Positions 27,178 to 35,455 of a stretch of DNA of 64,000 bases are shown here, in pieces (positions within the stretch are counted from its first letter, which is position 1; the number at the start of each line of letters is the position of its first letter). The stretch lies in assembly GCF_024158745.1 (NCBI RefSeq), contig NZ_JAMZAW010000016.1, positions 1 through 64,000 of the forward strand, in the 5' to 3' direction. Both the position numbers and the translations under genes were made by a program. The notes beneath the pieces are model-generated. The model was not told where the DNA came from. It searched no databases and was given only the letters and a program-made list of their open reading frames with translations. Source of the DNA: Paenibacillus tyrphae. GTDB taxonomy: Bacteria > Bacillota > Bacilli > Paenibacillales > NBRC-103111.

Positions 27178-27229
27178 ACAAAAAACAGAGTTGCCTGCCG
27201 TCATTCGACGGAGACAGCTCTGTTTTTGT
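27178..27229. terminator. Bidirectional terminator between the hydrolase and DUF975 genes
   Basis: ACAAAAAACAGAG (27178-27190) pairs with CTCTGTTTTTGT (27218-27229) around a GC-rich inner stem. T runs occur on both strands, serving the two convergent genes. Confidence 0.8.
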
Positions 27230-27279
27230 GATACGCTTGCCGGAAGCCCGCTCCGGGGTTTGCCTGCGATCATGGCAAA

Positions 27280-27906
27280 TTAGAGAGTATAGCTGCGAGG
27301 CGCTTCCTCATAGGGCGTGGAAAAATTCTGGTTTTTCAATTCCTCGTAGAAAGCAGCCATCGCCGCATAGATATACGGTTGCACCCAAAACATGCCGAGG
27401 CCGAACGGAATCATGCCGAGCAGAATCCATCCGATAAAGCTCAAATAAAGCATAAACAGCCGGGTCTTGTGTCCGTTCATCATTTCCTTGCTTTGACGCA
27501 AGGCATCGAGGGCCGGTATTCCCGGATTGTCGCGCATAATGAAATACGCTTGCGAGTAGCTCAAAGCTGCAATAACCCCCGGTACAATAAGAAGCAGCGA
27601 CCACAAGAAAATGAAGATGCCCGACACGAGATTTAAAACGAAGGCATTTCCGAACTGGTTGTTATTGAATCCGTCGAACAAATTGCTGACCGACGTCAGT
27701 TCGCCGCGAACCGTGCCCAGGTAATAACCGTACAGGCCGTACGTCAAAGGTCCGGTAATCACGATAGCGCCAATCCATCCGATCAACGGAATGTTCGCCA
27801 TCACGGAAAGAATAATCCCATAAATGAAAACGCCAAGAACCGCGTTCACCCAGTTCCCTTGCAAGCTTTCCCTCGCCATCCGGCGAAGCTCTGAATTTGT
27901 CAGCAT
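27280..27906 (-). CDS. DUF975 family membrane protein
   Basis: A 208-residue protein starting Met-Leu-Thr-Asn-Ser-Glu-Leu-Arg-Arg-Met-Ala-Arg-Glu-Ser-Leu, the typical DUF975 opening, followed by about six membrane segments. The central Leu-x-Ile-Val-Pro-Gly-Ile-x-Ala and Tyr-Ser-Gln-Ala-Tyr motifs are also family features. Function unknown. The ATG has a GGGAG site some 11 bases upstream. It stands alone. Confidence 0.8.
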   Translation of the reverse strand: MLTNSELRRMARESLQGNWVNAVLGVFIYGIILSVMANIPLIGWIGAIVITGPLTYGLYGYYLGTVRGELTSVSNLFDGFNNNQFGNAFVLNLVSGIFIFLWSLLLIVPGVIAALSYSQAYFIMRDNPGIPALDALRQSKEMMNGHKTRLFMLYLSFIGWILLGMIPFGLGMFWVQPYIYAAMAAFYEELKNQNFSTPYEEAPRSYTL

Positions 27907-28119
27907 ACCAAAACTTCCACTCCCGCTAAAAAATTTTTACGCGCATCCAACGGTTACCCGTCCATTCGGCATGTACTATATGATATCTGGTAAAAGCAGG
28001 GCATTTCAATGTGATTTTCGACACAATTTGTCAAAAATTCTGGTAAATTAGACCTATTTTTTCACTCTCCTGCCAGCCCATGTGACTTTGAAACCATCGA
28101 TCTTGTACACGTCAACATA

Positions 28120-28148
28120 TTGACTGTCCGGTTGGTCAGTTATATAAT
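28120..28148 (+). promoter_or_regulatory. Promoter and operator of the tetR gene
   Basis: TTGACT (28120-28125), 17 bases, TATAAT (28143-28148). The imperfect palindrome TGACTGTCCGGTTGGTCA (28121-28138) overlaps the -35 box and spacer and matches the perfect palindrome at 28808-28825, so the regulator should repress itself. Confidence 0.75.
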
Positions 28149-28168
28149 GATCCGGAAAGGAGCTTCAC

Positions 28169-28783
28169 ATGGACCCTAAAGTACACGATAAGCGCATGGA
28201 AAAGGGCGAACAAACCCGGATACGAATTTTACACGCTGCGATTGCCTTCATTTCGGAGCACGGTATCAAAGAGGTATCGGCGGCCAAGCTCGCGCAGCTG
28301 ACAGGCGTGAGCAAAAGCAATATATTTCACCATTTCAAATCCATCGACGAAATCCTTCACGGCGCGCTCCATATTTTGTTCGACGAGCTCCTTGAGCCAA
28401 TGACGCAGGAATATCGGGACTTGGAGCAGTTTCTTCATCAGCTCGGACAGTCCGTATTCCGAGTGCCGGAACCATATCTTAAAGCGTTCAAAGCGTTCTT
28501 CTCCTTTTATCATGAAGGAATGTTCAATGCGGAGTTTCGAGAAGCCCTCCTAAGCTGTACCGATAAAATCACCGAGCTCTTACGCCATCAGCTCAACCGG
28601 CTGGCTCCCCGCCCCCTCGACGAAAAAACGCTGGAATCCGTGACTGCGCTTCTCTTTTCGCTCATGGACGGCATGGGCCTGCATTATTTGCTGAATGGAA
28701 ACGCTCAGCTCTACGAACAAGCTTGGCAGCTGCAGGTTAGCATGCTCTGCCGACACTTGGCCGAAGACGACTCCCCGGCGTAA
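28169..28783 (+). CDS. TetR family transcriptional regulator
   Basis: A 204-residue repressor with an N-terminal TetR helix-turn-helix (about 15-62, Thr-Arg-Ile-Arg-Ile-Leu-x-Ala-Ala and Gly-Val-Ser-Lys-Ser-Asn-Ile-Phe-His-His-Phe) and an all-helical ligand domain. AAAGGAG precedes the ATG. Matching operators lie over its own promoter and in front of the next gene, which points to control of a three-gene unit (TetR, membrane protein, GNAT). The ligand is unknown. Confidence 0.9.
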   Translation: MDPKVHDKRMEKGEQTRIRILHAAIAFISEHGIKEVSAAKLAQLTGVSKSNIFHHFKSIDEILHGALHILFDELLEPMTQEYRDLEQFLHQLGQSVFRVPEPYLKAFKAFFSFYHEGMFNAEFREALLSCTDKITELLRHQLNRLAPRPLDEKTLESVTALLFSLMDGMGLHYLLNGNAQLYEQAWQLQVSMLCRHLAEDDSPA

Positions 28784-28807
28784 GCCGGAGCTCGTTTCGC
28801 ATAAAAC

Positions 28808-28825
28808 TGACCGTTCGAACGGTCA
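28808..28825. promoter_or_regulatory. Palindromic TetR operator
   Basis: A perfect 18-bp palindrome, TGACCGTTCGAACGGTCA, 26 bases before the membrane-protein start codon. It shares TGAC, the central CG and GGTCA with the site over the tetR promoter. Confidence 0.7.
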
Positions 28826-28851
28826 TATTTTGAGTCTAAGGAGGATTTGTC

Positions 28852-29406
28852 ATGAAACCTGTAAACATCCCGGCCTTTTTTCATGAAGTGTTCGGCAAAA
28901 GATCGACCGTCTTGGAGTTGGCGCTAACCTTAGGTTTTGGCGTCGGCATGAGCGCGGCGCTCCTTGCTCTGACGTATTCCGAGTGGAGCGGGCTTGTCCT
29001 GTGGCAGCTGCTTGCCATTCTGCTCTTGGCACTGGACATCCATGGCGGCGTCATTGCCAACTTCACGCTATCGACCAATAACCATTACCAGGCTCATCCG
29101 GTAGCGCGACTGGTGTTTATCGCCATTCATGTTCAACCCATTCTGCTCGCTGCCGTCTTGGGGGAGCACTTTATTCCCTGCCTTTTCGTGTGGGGCTATA
29201 CGATCGTGTCGGCTTTTATCGTCAATGCCCTCCTCGGGCATCCGGCTCAACGAACGATTGCGGCGGTTTTCGTATGCACCGGGTTTGCCGGTCTGCTGCT
29301 ATTCTTCGCCTCGATCCCCAAGCTTCTTCTCGTCATGCTGTTTTTCTTTATTTTTAAAGTCGTATTCAGCTTCGCGGTGGATCATTATGCGCGGAGGGAG
29401 CGTTAG
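28852..29406 (+). CDS. Membrane protein in the TetR operon, function unknown
   Basis: A 184-residue protein with about five hydrophobic segments and a basic C-terminal end. No family was recognised. AAGGAGG lies seven bases before the ATG, a strong site. The GNAT gene begins three bases after its stop codon. Placement behind a TetR operator suggests induction by a small molecule, perhaps in export or resistance, but that is inference only. Confidence 0.65.
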   Translation: MKPVNIPAFFHEVFGKRSTVLELALTLGFGVGMSAALLALTYSEWSGLVLWQLLAILLLALDIHGGVIANFTLSTNNHYQAHPVARLVFIAIHVQPILLAAVLGEHFIPCLFVWGYTIVSAFIVNALLGHPAQRTIAAVFVCTGFAGLLLFFASIPKLLLVMLFFFIFKVVFSFAVDHYARRER

Positions 29407-29409
29407 AAG

Positions 29410-30051
29410 ATGACGGACCGGGACCATTCAACCTGCGGCCGGGAAATTATCCGTTTGGGAACTGCACACGCCGCTCAAGCTAGGGACATTTTGCCGAAAG
29501 CCTTCTCCGATGATCCGATGTTCTGCCATCTGTTCCCGGGGACAAAGCGATCCATTCATATCGGGCATTTTTTTATCTTTTTATTTCATAAGAGCTTGCT
29601 GCTGCAGGAAATGCTGATCGGCGTGCAAGAACACGGTACGCTGCGGGGCGCCGCATGCGTAGAGCTTCCGACAAGCTATAAAGATGCGGGATTCCTCGCA
29701 AAAGCGCGATTCCTCTGCCGGGCAATCGGGCTTTTCTGTCAAGTTCCGCCGCGCTCGTTTGCTTTGATCAATGAGTATATGCGGCTCACGACATCCGTCC
29801 GTCCCTCCGTCCCTCATCATTATTTGGTATTTGTGGGTGTCGACCCCGAGCATCAAGGGACAGGGCTGGGCAAGCTGCTGCTGAACGAAGTTCATGCGCT
29901 TGCAGATCAGGACCCGACATCTGCGGGCATCGGACTCGACACGGAAAACGAGGACAATGTTCTCCTGTATGAGCGGTTCGGATATCGGCTCGTAGAGAAG
30001 AGAAACCTGGGCGGCGTTACCATTTACTGCATGTTCAGACCGCGCCCCTAG
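29410..30051 (+). CDS. GNAT family N-acetyltransferase
   Basis: A 213-residue acetyltransferase. The acetyl-CoA loop is visible in Val-Gly-Val-Asp-Pro-Glu-His-Gln-Gly-Thr-Gly-Leu-Gly (about 143-155), followed by a C-terminal Asn-x-x-Leu-Leu-Tyr-Glu-Arg-Phe-Gly-Tyr segment. The substrate is not known. It ends the TetR-controlled unit. Confidence 0.85.
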   Translation: MTDRDHSTCGREIIRLGTAHAAQARDILPKAFSDDPMFCHLFPGTKRSIHIGHFFIFLFHKSLLLQEMLIGVQEHGTLRGAACVELPTSYKDAGFLAKARFLCRAIGLFCQVPPRSFALINEYMRLTTSVRPSVPHHYLVFVGVDPEHQGTGLGKLLLNEVHALADQDPTSAGIGLDTENEDNVLLYERFGYRLVEKRNLGGVTIYCMFRPRP

Positions 30052-30235
30052 AGTTCAGTAAGCATAGCCGCCGATCCACCGAAAGAATTCCCTGTCCTTT
30101 TCGGATTAGGGCTCATGGGATTTCCGGATATCGTCCATGGCTCTGCAGGGAGCCGTGCTTTATAATTTGGAAATGATCGTCCTTTGCAGGAATTTGATCG
30201 GTTCAGAAATGCAGAATCAGGGAGGAAGGAACACC

Positions 30236-31120
30236 GTGGTCGATCAAACAAGGGAATCATCCGCAACGGAGGGACAGACTGCTGCCGAAGGCTTGGTGAC
30301 CCTTCCTCGAACAGAACAGCGCATCATGCGTTCGCGGGCCGAAAATCGCGAATATCGCATTTTCGTCGCCAAGCCGGACGTTGAGCCGCCTCCTTCGGGA
30401 TATCCGGTCATCTATTTGCTCGATGCAAATTCCGTGTTCGGTACGATGGCCGAGGCGATACGCTTGCAGTCGAGAAGGCCGGAGAAGACCGGAGTCGTTC
30501 CGGCCGTGATCGTCGGCATCGGCTATGATACGGAAGGGCCGTTTTCGAACGCCCGCTATTACGATTTCACGATGCCCGTACCCGCAGCGGAACTGCCTCA
30601 AAGTCCGCGCGGAACGGAGTGGCCGGAGCTGGGCGGAGCGGATGCTTTCTTGAATTTCATCGAAGAGGACCTGAAGCCGGAGATCGAACGCGAGTTCAGC
30701 ATCGACCGCGGCAGCCAAACGATTTTCGGCCATTCACTTGGCGGCCTCTTCGTGCTGCATGCGCTTTTTACAAGGCCGGGGACGTTCCAGGCGTACGTCG
30801 CAGGAAGTCCTTCCATTCATTGGGGCAAAAGAATTCTGCTGGAAGAAGAACGGCAATTCGCCTCCCGGTTGGAGAAGGAGCCCCGCAGCGTCGGAGTGCT
30901 GCTTGCGGTGGGAGAGCACGAAAAACATCATCACAGCCATATGAACGATAATGCGAAGGAGCTTGCGGGACGGCTGTCCGCTCTCGCGAGCCGCGGAGTG
31001 CGTGTGAAGTTCCACGAGTTCGAGGGTGAAGGGCACGTCTCGGTGCTTCCTGTGTTGATCAGCCGCGCGCTACGGTTTGCTTCGGAAGGCGATCAGCAGC
31101 TAGAGGTTGGTCGTCCGTAA
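30236..31120 (+). CDS. Alpha/beta hydrolase of the enterochelin-esterase (IroE) type
   Basis: A 294-residue hydrolase with nucleophile Ser167 (Gly-His-Ser-Leu-Gly-Gly), a late His267 (Gly-Glu-Gly-His-Val-Ser) and Tyr-Leu-Leu-Asp-Ala-Asn near 60-65, the pattern of siderophore esterases such as IroE/BesA. There is no signal peptide, so it would act on imported substrate in the cytoplasm. I chose the GTG at 30236 because GGAGG precedes it; the longer in-frame ORF lacks a site. No siderophore transport gene or clear Fur box is nearby, so the substrate is uncertain. Confidence 0.75.
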   Translation: MVDQTRESSATEGQTAAEGLVTLPRTEQRIMRSRAENREYRIFVAKPDVEPPPSGYPVIYLLDANSVFGTMAEAIRLQSRRPEKTGVVPAVIVGIGYDTEGPFSNARYYDFTMPVPAAELPQSPRGTEWPELGGADAFLNFIEEDLKPEIEREFSIDRGSQTIFGHSLGGLFVLHALFTRPGTFQAYVAGSPSIHWGKRILLEEERQFASRLEKEPRSVGVLLAVGEHEKHHHSHMNDNAKELAGRLSALASRGVRVKFHEFEGEGHVSVLPVLISRALRFASEGDQQLEVGRP

Positions 31121-31169
31121 TCTTGTGGGTTGAGCGCTCCGGAGGCGAAAAGATGCAGGAATAAAGCGC

Positions 31170-31214
31170 AAAAAGAGCTGCGGCAGTTGCCCGACGGCAA
31201 TCTGCTGCAGCTCT
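31170..31214 (-). terminator. Terminator of the OsmC gene
   Basis: AGAGCTGC (31174-31181) pairs with GCAGCTCT (31207-31214) around a partly paired loop, followed on the minus strand by TTTTT. Confidence 0.7.
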
Positions 31215-31250
31215 AACCATCCGCGTCCCCGCGGCTTTTTTCATATTCTC

Positions 31251-31697
31251 TTAGCTCTCGATAACGATGCTGTTTAATTTGAGACTGACCGGATTGGCGA
31301 TCGTATCTCCTACCGGGCATTTGCTCTCGATGAACCGGATAAATTCGTCTACCTTGTCCTTCGGTGAATCGGTTTTAATTCGAAACGTATAGCGGATTTC
31401 GGAGTAGCCCGGACGAACCTCCGAGCGGTTGAAAAATCCGTCGAGATCAAGATCGCCCTCCACGTCTACTTGGAAATCGTCGAGTTTGACCCCGAACTTG
31501 GGTGCATAGACTCTGGCTACGATCGATTGGCAAGCGCCTAGCGAAGCCAGCAGCGCTTCCACCGGATTCATTCCGGTATCCGTCCCGCCCAAGCTTTTCG
31601 GCTCGTCGATAGTCAGCTCGAACTGTCTGGAACGGGCCTTTACTTTCACTCCGTCTTGCAAATGTGCTGTTGCTTTGAAGGTTTGAACCGCGGCCAT
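31251..31697 (-). CDS. OsmC/Ohr family peroxidase
   Basis: A 148-residue OsmC-type protein with the two redox cysteines Cys56 (Gly-Ala-Cys-Gln) and Cys127 (Lys-Cys-Pro-Val). Such proteins reduce organic hydroperoxides using low-molecular-weight or lipoyl thiols. GGAGAG precedes the ATG and a consensus sigma-A promoter stands upstream, suggesting strong basal expression. Confidence 0.88.
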   Translation of the reverse strand: MAAVQTFKATAHLQDGVKVKARSRQFELTIDEPKSLGGTDTGMNPVEALLASLGACQSIVARVYAPKFGVKLDDFQVDVEGDLDLDGFFNRSEVRPGYSEIRYTFRIKTDSPKDKVDEFIRFIESKCPVGDTIANPVSLKLNSIVIES

Positions 31698-31770
31698 AGT
31701 ATACTCTCCTTTGATTATCGAGTGCGTTCCGGCTTCCCAAAAACCAACTTATTAACTAGGTATTGTGGGT

Positions 31771-31799
31771 ATTATAGGATGGTTTTGGTATTTTGTCAA
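31771..31799 (-). promoter_or_regulatory. Sigma-A promoter of the OsmC gene
   Basis: Perfect TTGACA (31794-31799), 17 bases, perfect TATAAT (31771-31776) on the minus strand. Confidence 0.85.
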
Positions 31800-31836
31800 T
31801 GATACCGGGGCGATCAGATAGCCTCCCTTGCAAAGA

Positions 31837-31868
31837 AAGCAGTCTGGCCCCAAGGCGCCAGACTGCTT
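31837..31868 (-). terminator. Terminator of the first DinB gene
   Basis: An 11-bp stem, AAGCAGTCTGG with CCAGACTGCTT, followed on the minus strand by TCTTTGC. The T-tract is weak. Confidence 0.6.
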
Positions 31869-31887
31869 CTGATTTAACATGCTGCTA

Positions 31888-32409
31888 TTAGGATTGACTT
31901 AAAGTGTACAGATAGAAGCCAAAATCCGTCGGCGTGCCGGGATGCCCGAGCTGCCTGAGCATGGCGGTAACGTTCCCCCGATGATACGTGCCGTGATTGA
32001 CGAGATGCTGGATAAAATCGACATACCGTGCTTTGAATTCGCCAGATGGACACATCGCTTCAAGATCTTCATGCTGTGCGATATACGTCCGGAATCGGAC
32101 GCTCAGTCCGGTCATCAGCCGGCCCAGCTCTTCCATCGTCTTGCCTTCCGTTTCGGCCACCAACCGGTTCGTCGTTTCTTTCAGTTCCTCAATATAGTCG
32201 GCGGTCATCTCCGTGACGCCGCCCCCGGCAAGGAACGTCAGCCAGTTGCAATCGATCACATAGATATGCGTCATGGCATCGTAGATCGTCGGAAACACGC
32301 TTGCGATTTCCTTGCGGTACACATCCTCGGAAAGCTCTTGCAGATAGGCGCAAACCTTCGTATTCGCCCATACGTGGTAATCGTACTGCTGAAGTGCATG
32401 CTGTTTCAA
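31888..32409 (-). CDS. DinB superfamily protein
   Basis: A 173-residue four-helix-bundle protein. The three metal-binding His are likely in Met-Thr-His-Ile-Tyr and His-Gly-Thr-Tyr-His-Arg-Gly. DinB proteins are metal-dependent and include thiol transferases, but this one's substrate is unknown. The start is TTG with AGAGGGG eight bases upstream; the in-frame ORF extends further without a site. A 16-codon ORF with a strong ribosome site lies in its leader. Confidence 0.8.
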   Translation of the reverse strand: MKQHALQQYDYHVWANTKVCAYLQELSEDVYRKEIASVFPTIYDAMTHIYVIDCNWLTFLAGGGVTEMTADYIEELKETTNRLVAETEGKTMEELGRLMTGLSVRFRTYIAQHEDLEAMCPSGEFKARYVDFIQHLVNHGTYHRGNVTAMLRQLGHPGTPTDFGFYLYTLSQS

Positions 32410-32454
32410 ACTATTTTCCCCTCTCAGGCGGGGAATCGCACGGTTTACGGGCAA

Positions 32455-32505
32455 TTAGGCACTAATCCCCGCATGAAGTTTGCCCTGAACGCTGTTTGTT
32501 TTCAT
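32455..32505 (-). CDS. Possible 16-residue leader peptide
   Basis: An ATG at 32505 with GGGAGG eight bases upstream opens a 16-codon frame (beginning Met-Lys-Thr-Asn-Ser-Val) that ends in TAA 45 bases before the DinB start. It has a better ribosome site than the gene it precedes. It may be a real small protein, a leader peptide or chance. Confidence 0.4.
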   Translation of the reverse strand: MKTNSVQGKLHAGISA

Positions 32506-32539
32506 AACAAACGCCTCCCTGTTTCTTGACTTGTAAACC

Positions 32540-32548
32540 ATTATACCA
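32540..32548 (-). promoter_or_regulatory. Extended -10 promoter of the DinB transcript
   Basis: Minus strand TGGTATAAT, a TGn-extended -10 box. No good -35 box is seen 16-18 bases upstream. Confidence 0.5.
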
Positions 32549-32604
32549 TAACAGGCGGGGCCAGAAGAATGATTCGCACCCTAAAATCGAACCGGCCGCC
32601 GTCA

Positions 32605-34185
32605 TCACTCTCCAGCGGCCGTCCATGGAACGAGCGTGTTTTGAGACGCATCCCAGCGCCAAGGGGCCGACCGTCCTTGCAGACGTACGCCGCCGTACCA
32701 TTCGTCGATGCCGTTTAAAGCAATCCAATCCGCTTCCCCGTCCAGCACCCTTCTGCCTGCTTCCGTTAATGCAACCGTACCGTGACGAAATGACGGCGCC
32801 GGGTCCTTATAACCAGGAAAAGCATTGAAACCTTCGAGCTTCAGCAACGGGTGCGGACCTTGCGTAAGTTTAGCCAAACGGTGCCAGTATTGAAGATCTC
32901 CCATGCCCAGCCCATGAAGCTCTTTTCCTACATGCCCGAACAAGTCCAGCGGAGAAGTCATGCCGCCGCGGATCATCTCCAGTGTGGTTTGTTCTACAAT
33001 GCCAAGTCCGTTCCGGATCGCAGGAAACCGCGATAAATGAAGCCGAAAAGCGTCGTGCACATAGGGCAGCGCAGAGGTATCTTCCTCTTCAAGCAGTTGA
33101 ACTAACTTGCCCGGGTCCGGGGCGCAGTAAGCCTCCCAGACGATTGTGCCCAGTTCGAGCTGCTCTTTGCCAACCGACTGCCAAGTGCCCGACAAGGTCG
33201 CCATTTGGTTCACGGACAGCTGCCCCAACCCCCGAAAAAGCTCGATTCCCGGGAAGGCCCCGATACACAGCAAGCTTAGCTTCGTTGCGCCTAACGACTG
33301 CTGCGCAAACCAATGCAGCAAACAACACAGCATCGTCTGATCGAACAGATCATACTCGAACCACAGCACGATTTCCTCATAGTTGCGAAAGTCTGCGCGT
33401 ACCTTCTCCTGCTCTTCGCTTATTCGTATAAATTCCGCACTCGGAATTCCCAGCGCCTGCTCCAAATAGCGCGCCCGAACCGATCGATTGGCCTCCTGAG
33501 CCGGGTTGGTAAATACCGGTCCTTCGGGATACACCTCTCTCCAGACAAGTATGTCGCCTTGGACGACGCCCTGCCGCAGCTTTTCCGCAACAATATCGCC
33601 ATTAACAATGTGCAGCATTCGTTTCCCTCCTTCGTACAATTGGTGAAACACGGAGACGAAATCGGCAACGGGGAGCGTTCCTTTCAGCTTCGCACGGGCG
33701 TCGAACAGCCGCTTTTTCAACACCGGAACTGACGTTCCTAAATACGCGGAAATCTCTTGCAGAGAGTAGCCGTGAAAATAAAACAGTTGGACCGCGACGC
33801 GCAAGTTGGACGATAAAGCGGCTATGGAATCGTAAAGCAACTGATGCATCTCTCTTCTTTCGACAATCTCCGGTACGCTTGGTTGTCGCCCGATCGTTTG
33901 CGTCAATTGATCGAACGGCACCGTAGTATGCCGTTTCCTCCGCACGAGACGGTGACATTGACGAATCACGATCGTTTTGAACCATCCGGGAAAAGCTTCC
34001 GCATCCTTCAGCTTGTGCAAATGGACAAAAACTTCCGCAAACGCCTCCTGCACGGCATCCTCCGCCAAATAGGAATCGCGCAGCCTCTCGTACGCGACCG
34101 TATAAGCCATCGCTTCGAAGCGCCGGACGATAAGGTCAAACGCTTCCCGGTCTCTCTGTTTTGCCTGTTCAATCCACTGCAGCAT
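32605..34185 (-). CDS. ECF-type sigma factor fused to a DUF1835-like domain
   Basis: A 526-residue protein in two parts. Residues about 5-80 (Ala-Glu-Asp-Ala-Val-Gln-Glu-Ala-Phe) and 110-168 (Gly-Tyr-Ser-Leu-Gln-Glu-Ile-Ser-Ala-Tyr-Leu-Gly) are sigma-70 regions 2 and 4. From about 190 (Met-Leu-His-Ile-Val-Asn-Gly-Asp) it continues as a DUF1835-like domain and then a C-terminal domain of the kind seen after DUF1835. There is no anti-sigma gene next to it, so the C-terminal part may control the sigma part. The ATG at 34185 has GGGGG ten bases upstream; a longer start is possible. Confidence 0.85.
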   Translation of the reverse strand: MLQWIEQAKQRDREAFDLIVRRFEAMAYTVAYERLRDSYLAEDAVQEAFAEVFVHLHKLKDAEAFPGWFKTIVIRQCHRLVRRKRHTTVPFDQLTQTIGRQPSVPEIVERREMHQLLYDSIAALSSNLRVAVQLFYFHGYSLQEISAYLGTSVPVLKKRLFDARAKLKGTLPVADFVSVFHQLYEGGKRMLHIVNGDIVAEKLRQGVVQGDILVWREVYPEGPVFTNPAQEANRSVRARYLEQALGIPSAEFIRISEEQEKVRADFRNYEEIVLWFEYDLFDQTMLCCLLHWFAQQSLGATKLSLLCIGAFPGIELFRGLGQLSVNQMATLSGTWQSVGKEQLELGTIVWEAYCAPDPGKLVQLLEEEDTSALPYVHDAFRLHLSRFPAIRNGLGIVEQTTLEMIRGGMTSPLDLFGHVGKELHGLGMGDLQYWHRLAKLTQGPHPLLKLEGFNAFPGYKDPAPSFRHGTVALTEAGRRVLDGEADWIALNGIDEWYGGVRLQGRSAPWRWDASQNTLVPWTAAGE

Positions 34186-34286
34186 GTGAGTTTCGCCCCC
34201 TTTCATTGCCGCTCCAGTATAAGGTGCCGAAGGAGCACACAAAGGTTACAAAAGCTTCGCAAGTTCTATGATAACGCAAATAAACT

Positions 34287-34322
34287 AAAAAGGGGCTGCT
34301 CCAAGCTGCCCAAAAGCAGCCC
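34287..34322 (-). terminator. Terminator of the SnoaL-like gene
   Basis: GGGCTGCT (34293-34300) pairs with AGCAGCCC (34315-34322), followed on the minus strand by TTTTT. Confidence 0.75.
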
Positions 34323-34374
34323 GCTGCAACCCCACCGCCGTTTTGCACGAAGCCTCGTCCTTACTTGGTAACAA

Positions 34375-34827
34375 TTAACCCCTGCCTCCCGGAATTTCTT
34401 GAATACGGCAATTATGGAACGCTGTAATTTTCCACACTCCGTTTTGATTGACCACCACGTTCGTATTGATGGATCCCCGGTCCGTCGAGTCCTGCGCCGG
34501 ATCTGCCAATTTCGCCTCCCCGATCCCATGGACAATGGCTACTTCCGGGGTGACGAACCGCGGCCGTAGTTCGGCGGCAGCACTGGATTCCAAGGTCGAC
34601 CCTTTGAGCGGACCGTTAAATAACCACTGATGGACCTCCGCGATCTGCTTCCTCCCTTTTAAATGCTGCCCCATAAACGTCACGTAATCCGCATCCTCCG
34701 TGAAGCATTCGCCAAAAGCCGCTCCGTCGCCCCGATTCCAGGCATCGCTTAACGCCGTAAACAATTCCTGCATCGCTTGCATGTCTCTTTGCTGGTATTC
34801 CATTTCCAGTTCCGTCCTCTCGATCAT
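34375..34827 (-). CDS. SnoaL-like (SgcJ/EcaC) domain protein
   Basis: A 150-residue protein with the cone-shaped SnoaL fold pattern: an N-terminal helix (Asp-Ala-Trp-Asn-Arg-Gly-Asp), Phe-Thr-Glu-Asp-Ala-Asp-Tyr and a C-terminal Trp-Lys-Ile-Thr-Ala-Phe-His-Asn-Cys strand. These are small enzymes or binding proteins of varied function. The start may be the ATG at 34803 rather than 34827; neither has an ideal site. It is divergent from a MarR gene, which may control it. Confidence 0.7.
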   Translation of the reverse strand: MIERTELEMEYQQRDMQAMQELFTALSDAWNRGDGAAFGECFTEDADYVTFMGQHLKGRKQIAEVHQWLFNGPLKGSTLESSAAAELRPRFVTPEVAIVHGIGEAKLADPAQDSTDRGSINTNVVVNQNGVWKITAFHNCRIQEIPGGRG

Positions 34828-34910
34828 TGGATTTTTGGCTGTGCTTTCCTTATTGTGATATACTGTTGACCAGATAAATGCTTAATCCATAAATTTTCTT
34901 AACAAATTAT

Positions 34911-34932
34911 ATATCTTAATTAATTAAGATAT
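34911..34932. promoter_or_regulatory. Perfect 22-bp palindrome, likely MarR operator
   Basis: Two 11-base arms (ATATCTTAATT and its complement) meet with no spacer, 27 bases before the marR start and between it and the divergent SnoaL-like gene. A possible plus-strand promoter (TTGACC 34866-34871, then an A/T-rich -10 near 34889) lies just upstream, so binding would block it. Confidence 0.65.
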
Positions 34933-34958
34933 TTTCATCTTATACCGGAGGTCTCCTT

Positions 34959-35444
34959 ATGTCAAGCGATCAACGCAATCATACTGTCCCGCAGCTTACT
35001 CCCTTGCAGCAGGAACTGCTCCTCGAATTGCGCCAAAATAGCGCGCGGGCCGTCATGTTCCACCAGCTCATCTCCGAGAAGCTTGGACTGAATGCCACGG
35101 ATCACAAATGCCTCGACTTTCTGAACAGCGCCGGACCGGTAACCGCCGGACGGTTGGCCGAGTTAACCGGTCTAACCACCGGGGCGGTCACGAACGTGAT
35201 CGACCGGCTGGAACAGGCGGGATATGTGATAAGGGATAAGGACCCGAACGACCGCCGGCGCGTCGTCGTCAAGCCTACCGGCCGGGAATCCGAAACGATC
35301 CCCCCGCTATTCGACTCGGTCTTCCGGGCAACGCACAACATTATATCGGGCTATAGCGAACAGGAGCTGTGCGTGATTCTCGATTTTATCAAGCGGTGCA
35401 ACGCGATGACTCTGGAAGAGATGAACAGGCTGAAGCAGGAGTAG
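34959..35444 (+). CDS. MarR family transcriptional regulator
   Basis: A 161-residue regulator with the MarR winged helix: Ala-Gly-Arg-Leu-Ala-Glu-Leu-Thr-Gly-Leu-Thr-Thr-Gly-Ala-Val-Thr (recognition helix) and the wing Asp-Pro-Asn-Asp-Arg-Arg-Arg-Val (about 97-104). GGAGG precedes the ATG. The palindrome 27 bases upstream is the likely site. It may regulate itself and the divergent SnoaL-like gene. Confidence 0.9.
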   Translation: MSSDQRNHTVPQLTPLQQELLLELRQNSARAVMFHQLISEKLGLNATDHKCLDFLNSAGPVTAGRLAELTGLTTGAVTNVIDRLEQAGYVIRDKDPNDRRRVVVKPTGRESETIPPLFDSVFRATHNIISGYSEQELCVILDFIKRCNAMTLEEMNRLKQE

Positions 35445-35455
35445 TAAGCCTGGGT

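Noticed and set aside
30137..30235. N-terminal extension of the esterase
   Set aside because: It lacks a ribosome site and crosses a TATAAT-like box; GTG at 30236 has GGAGG at suitable spacing.
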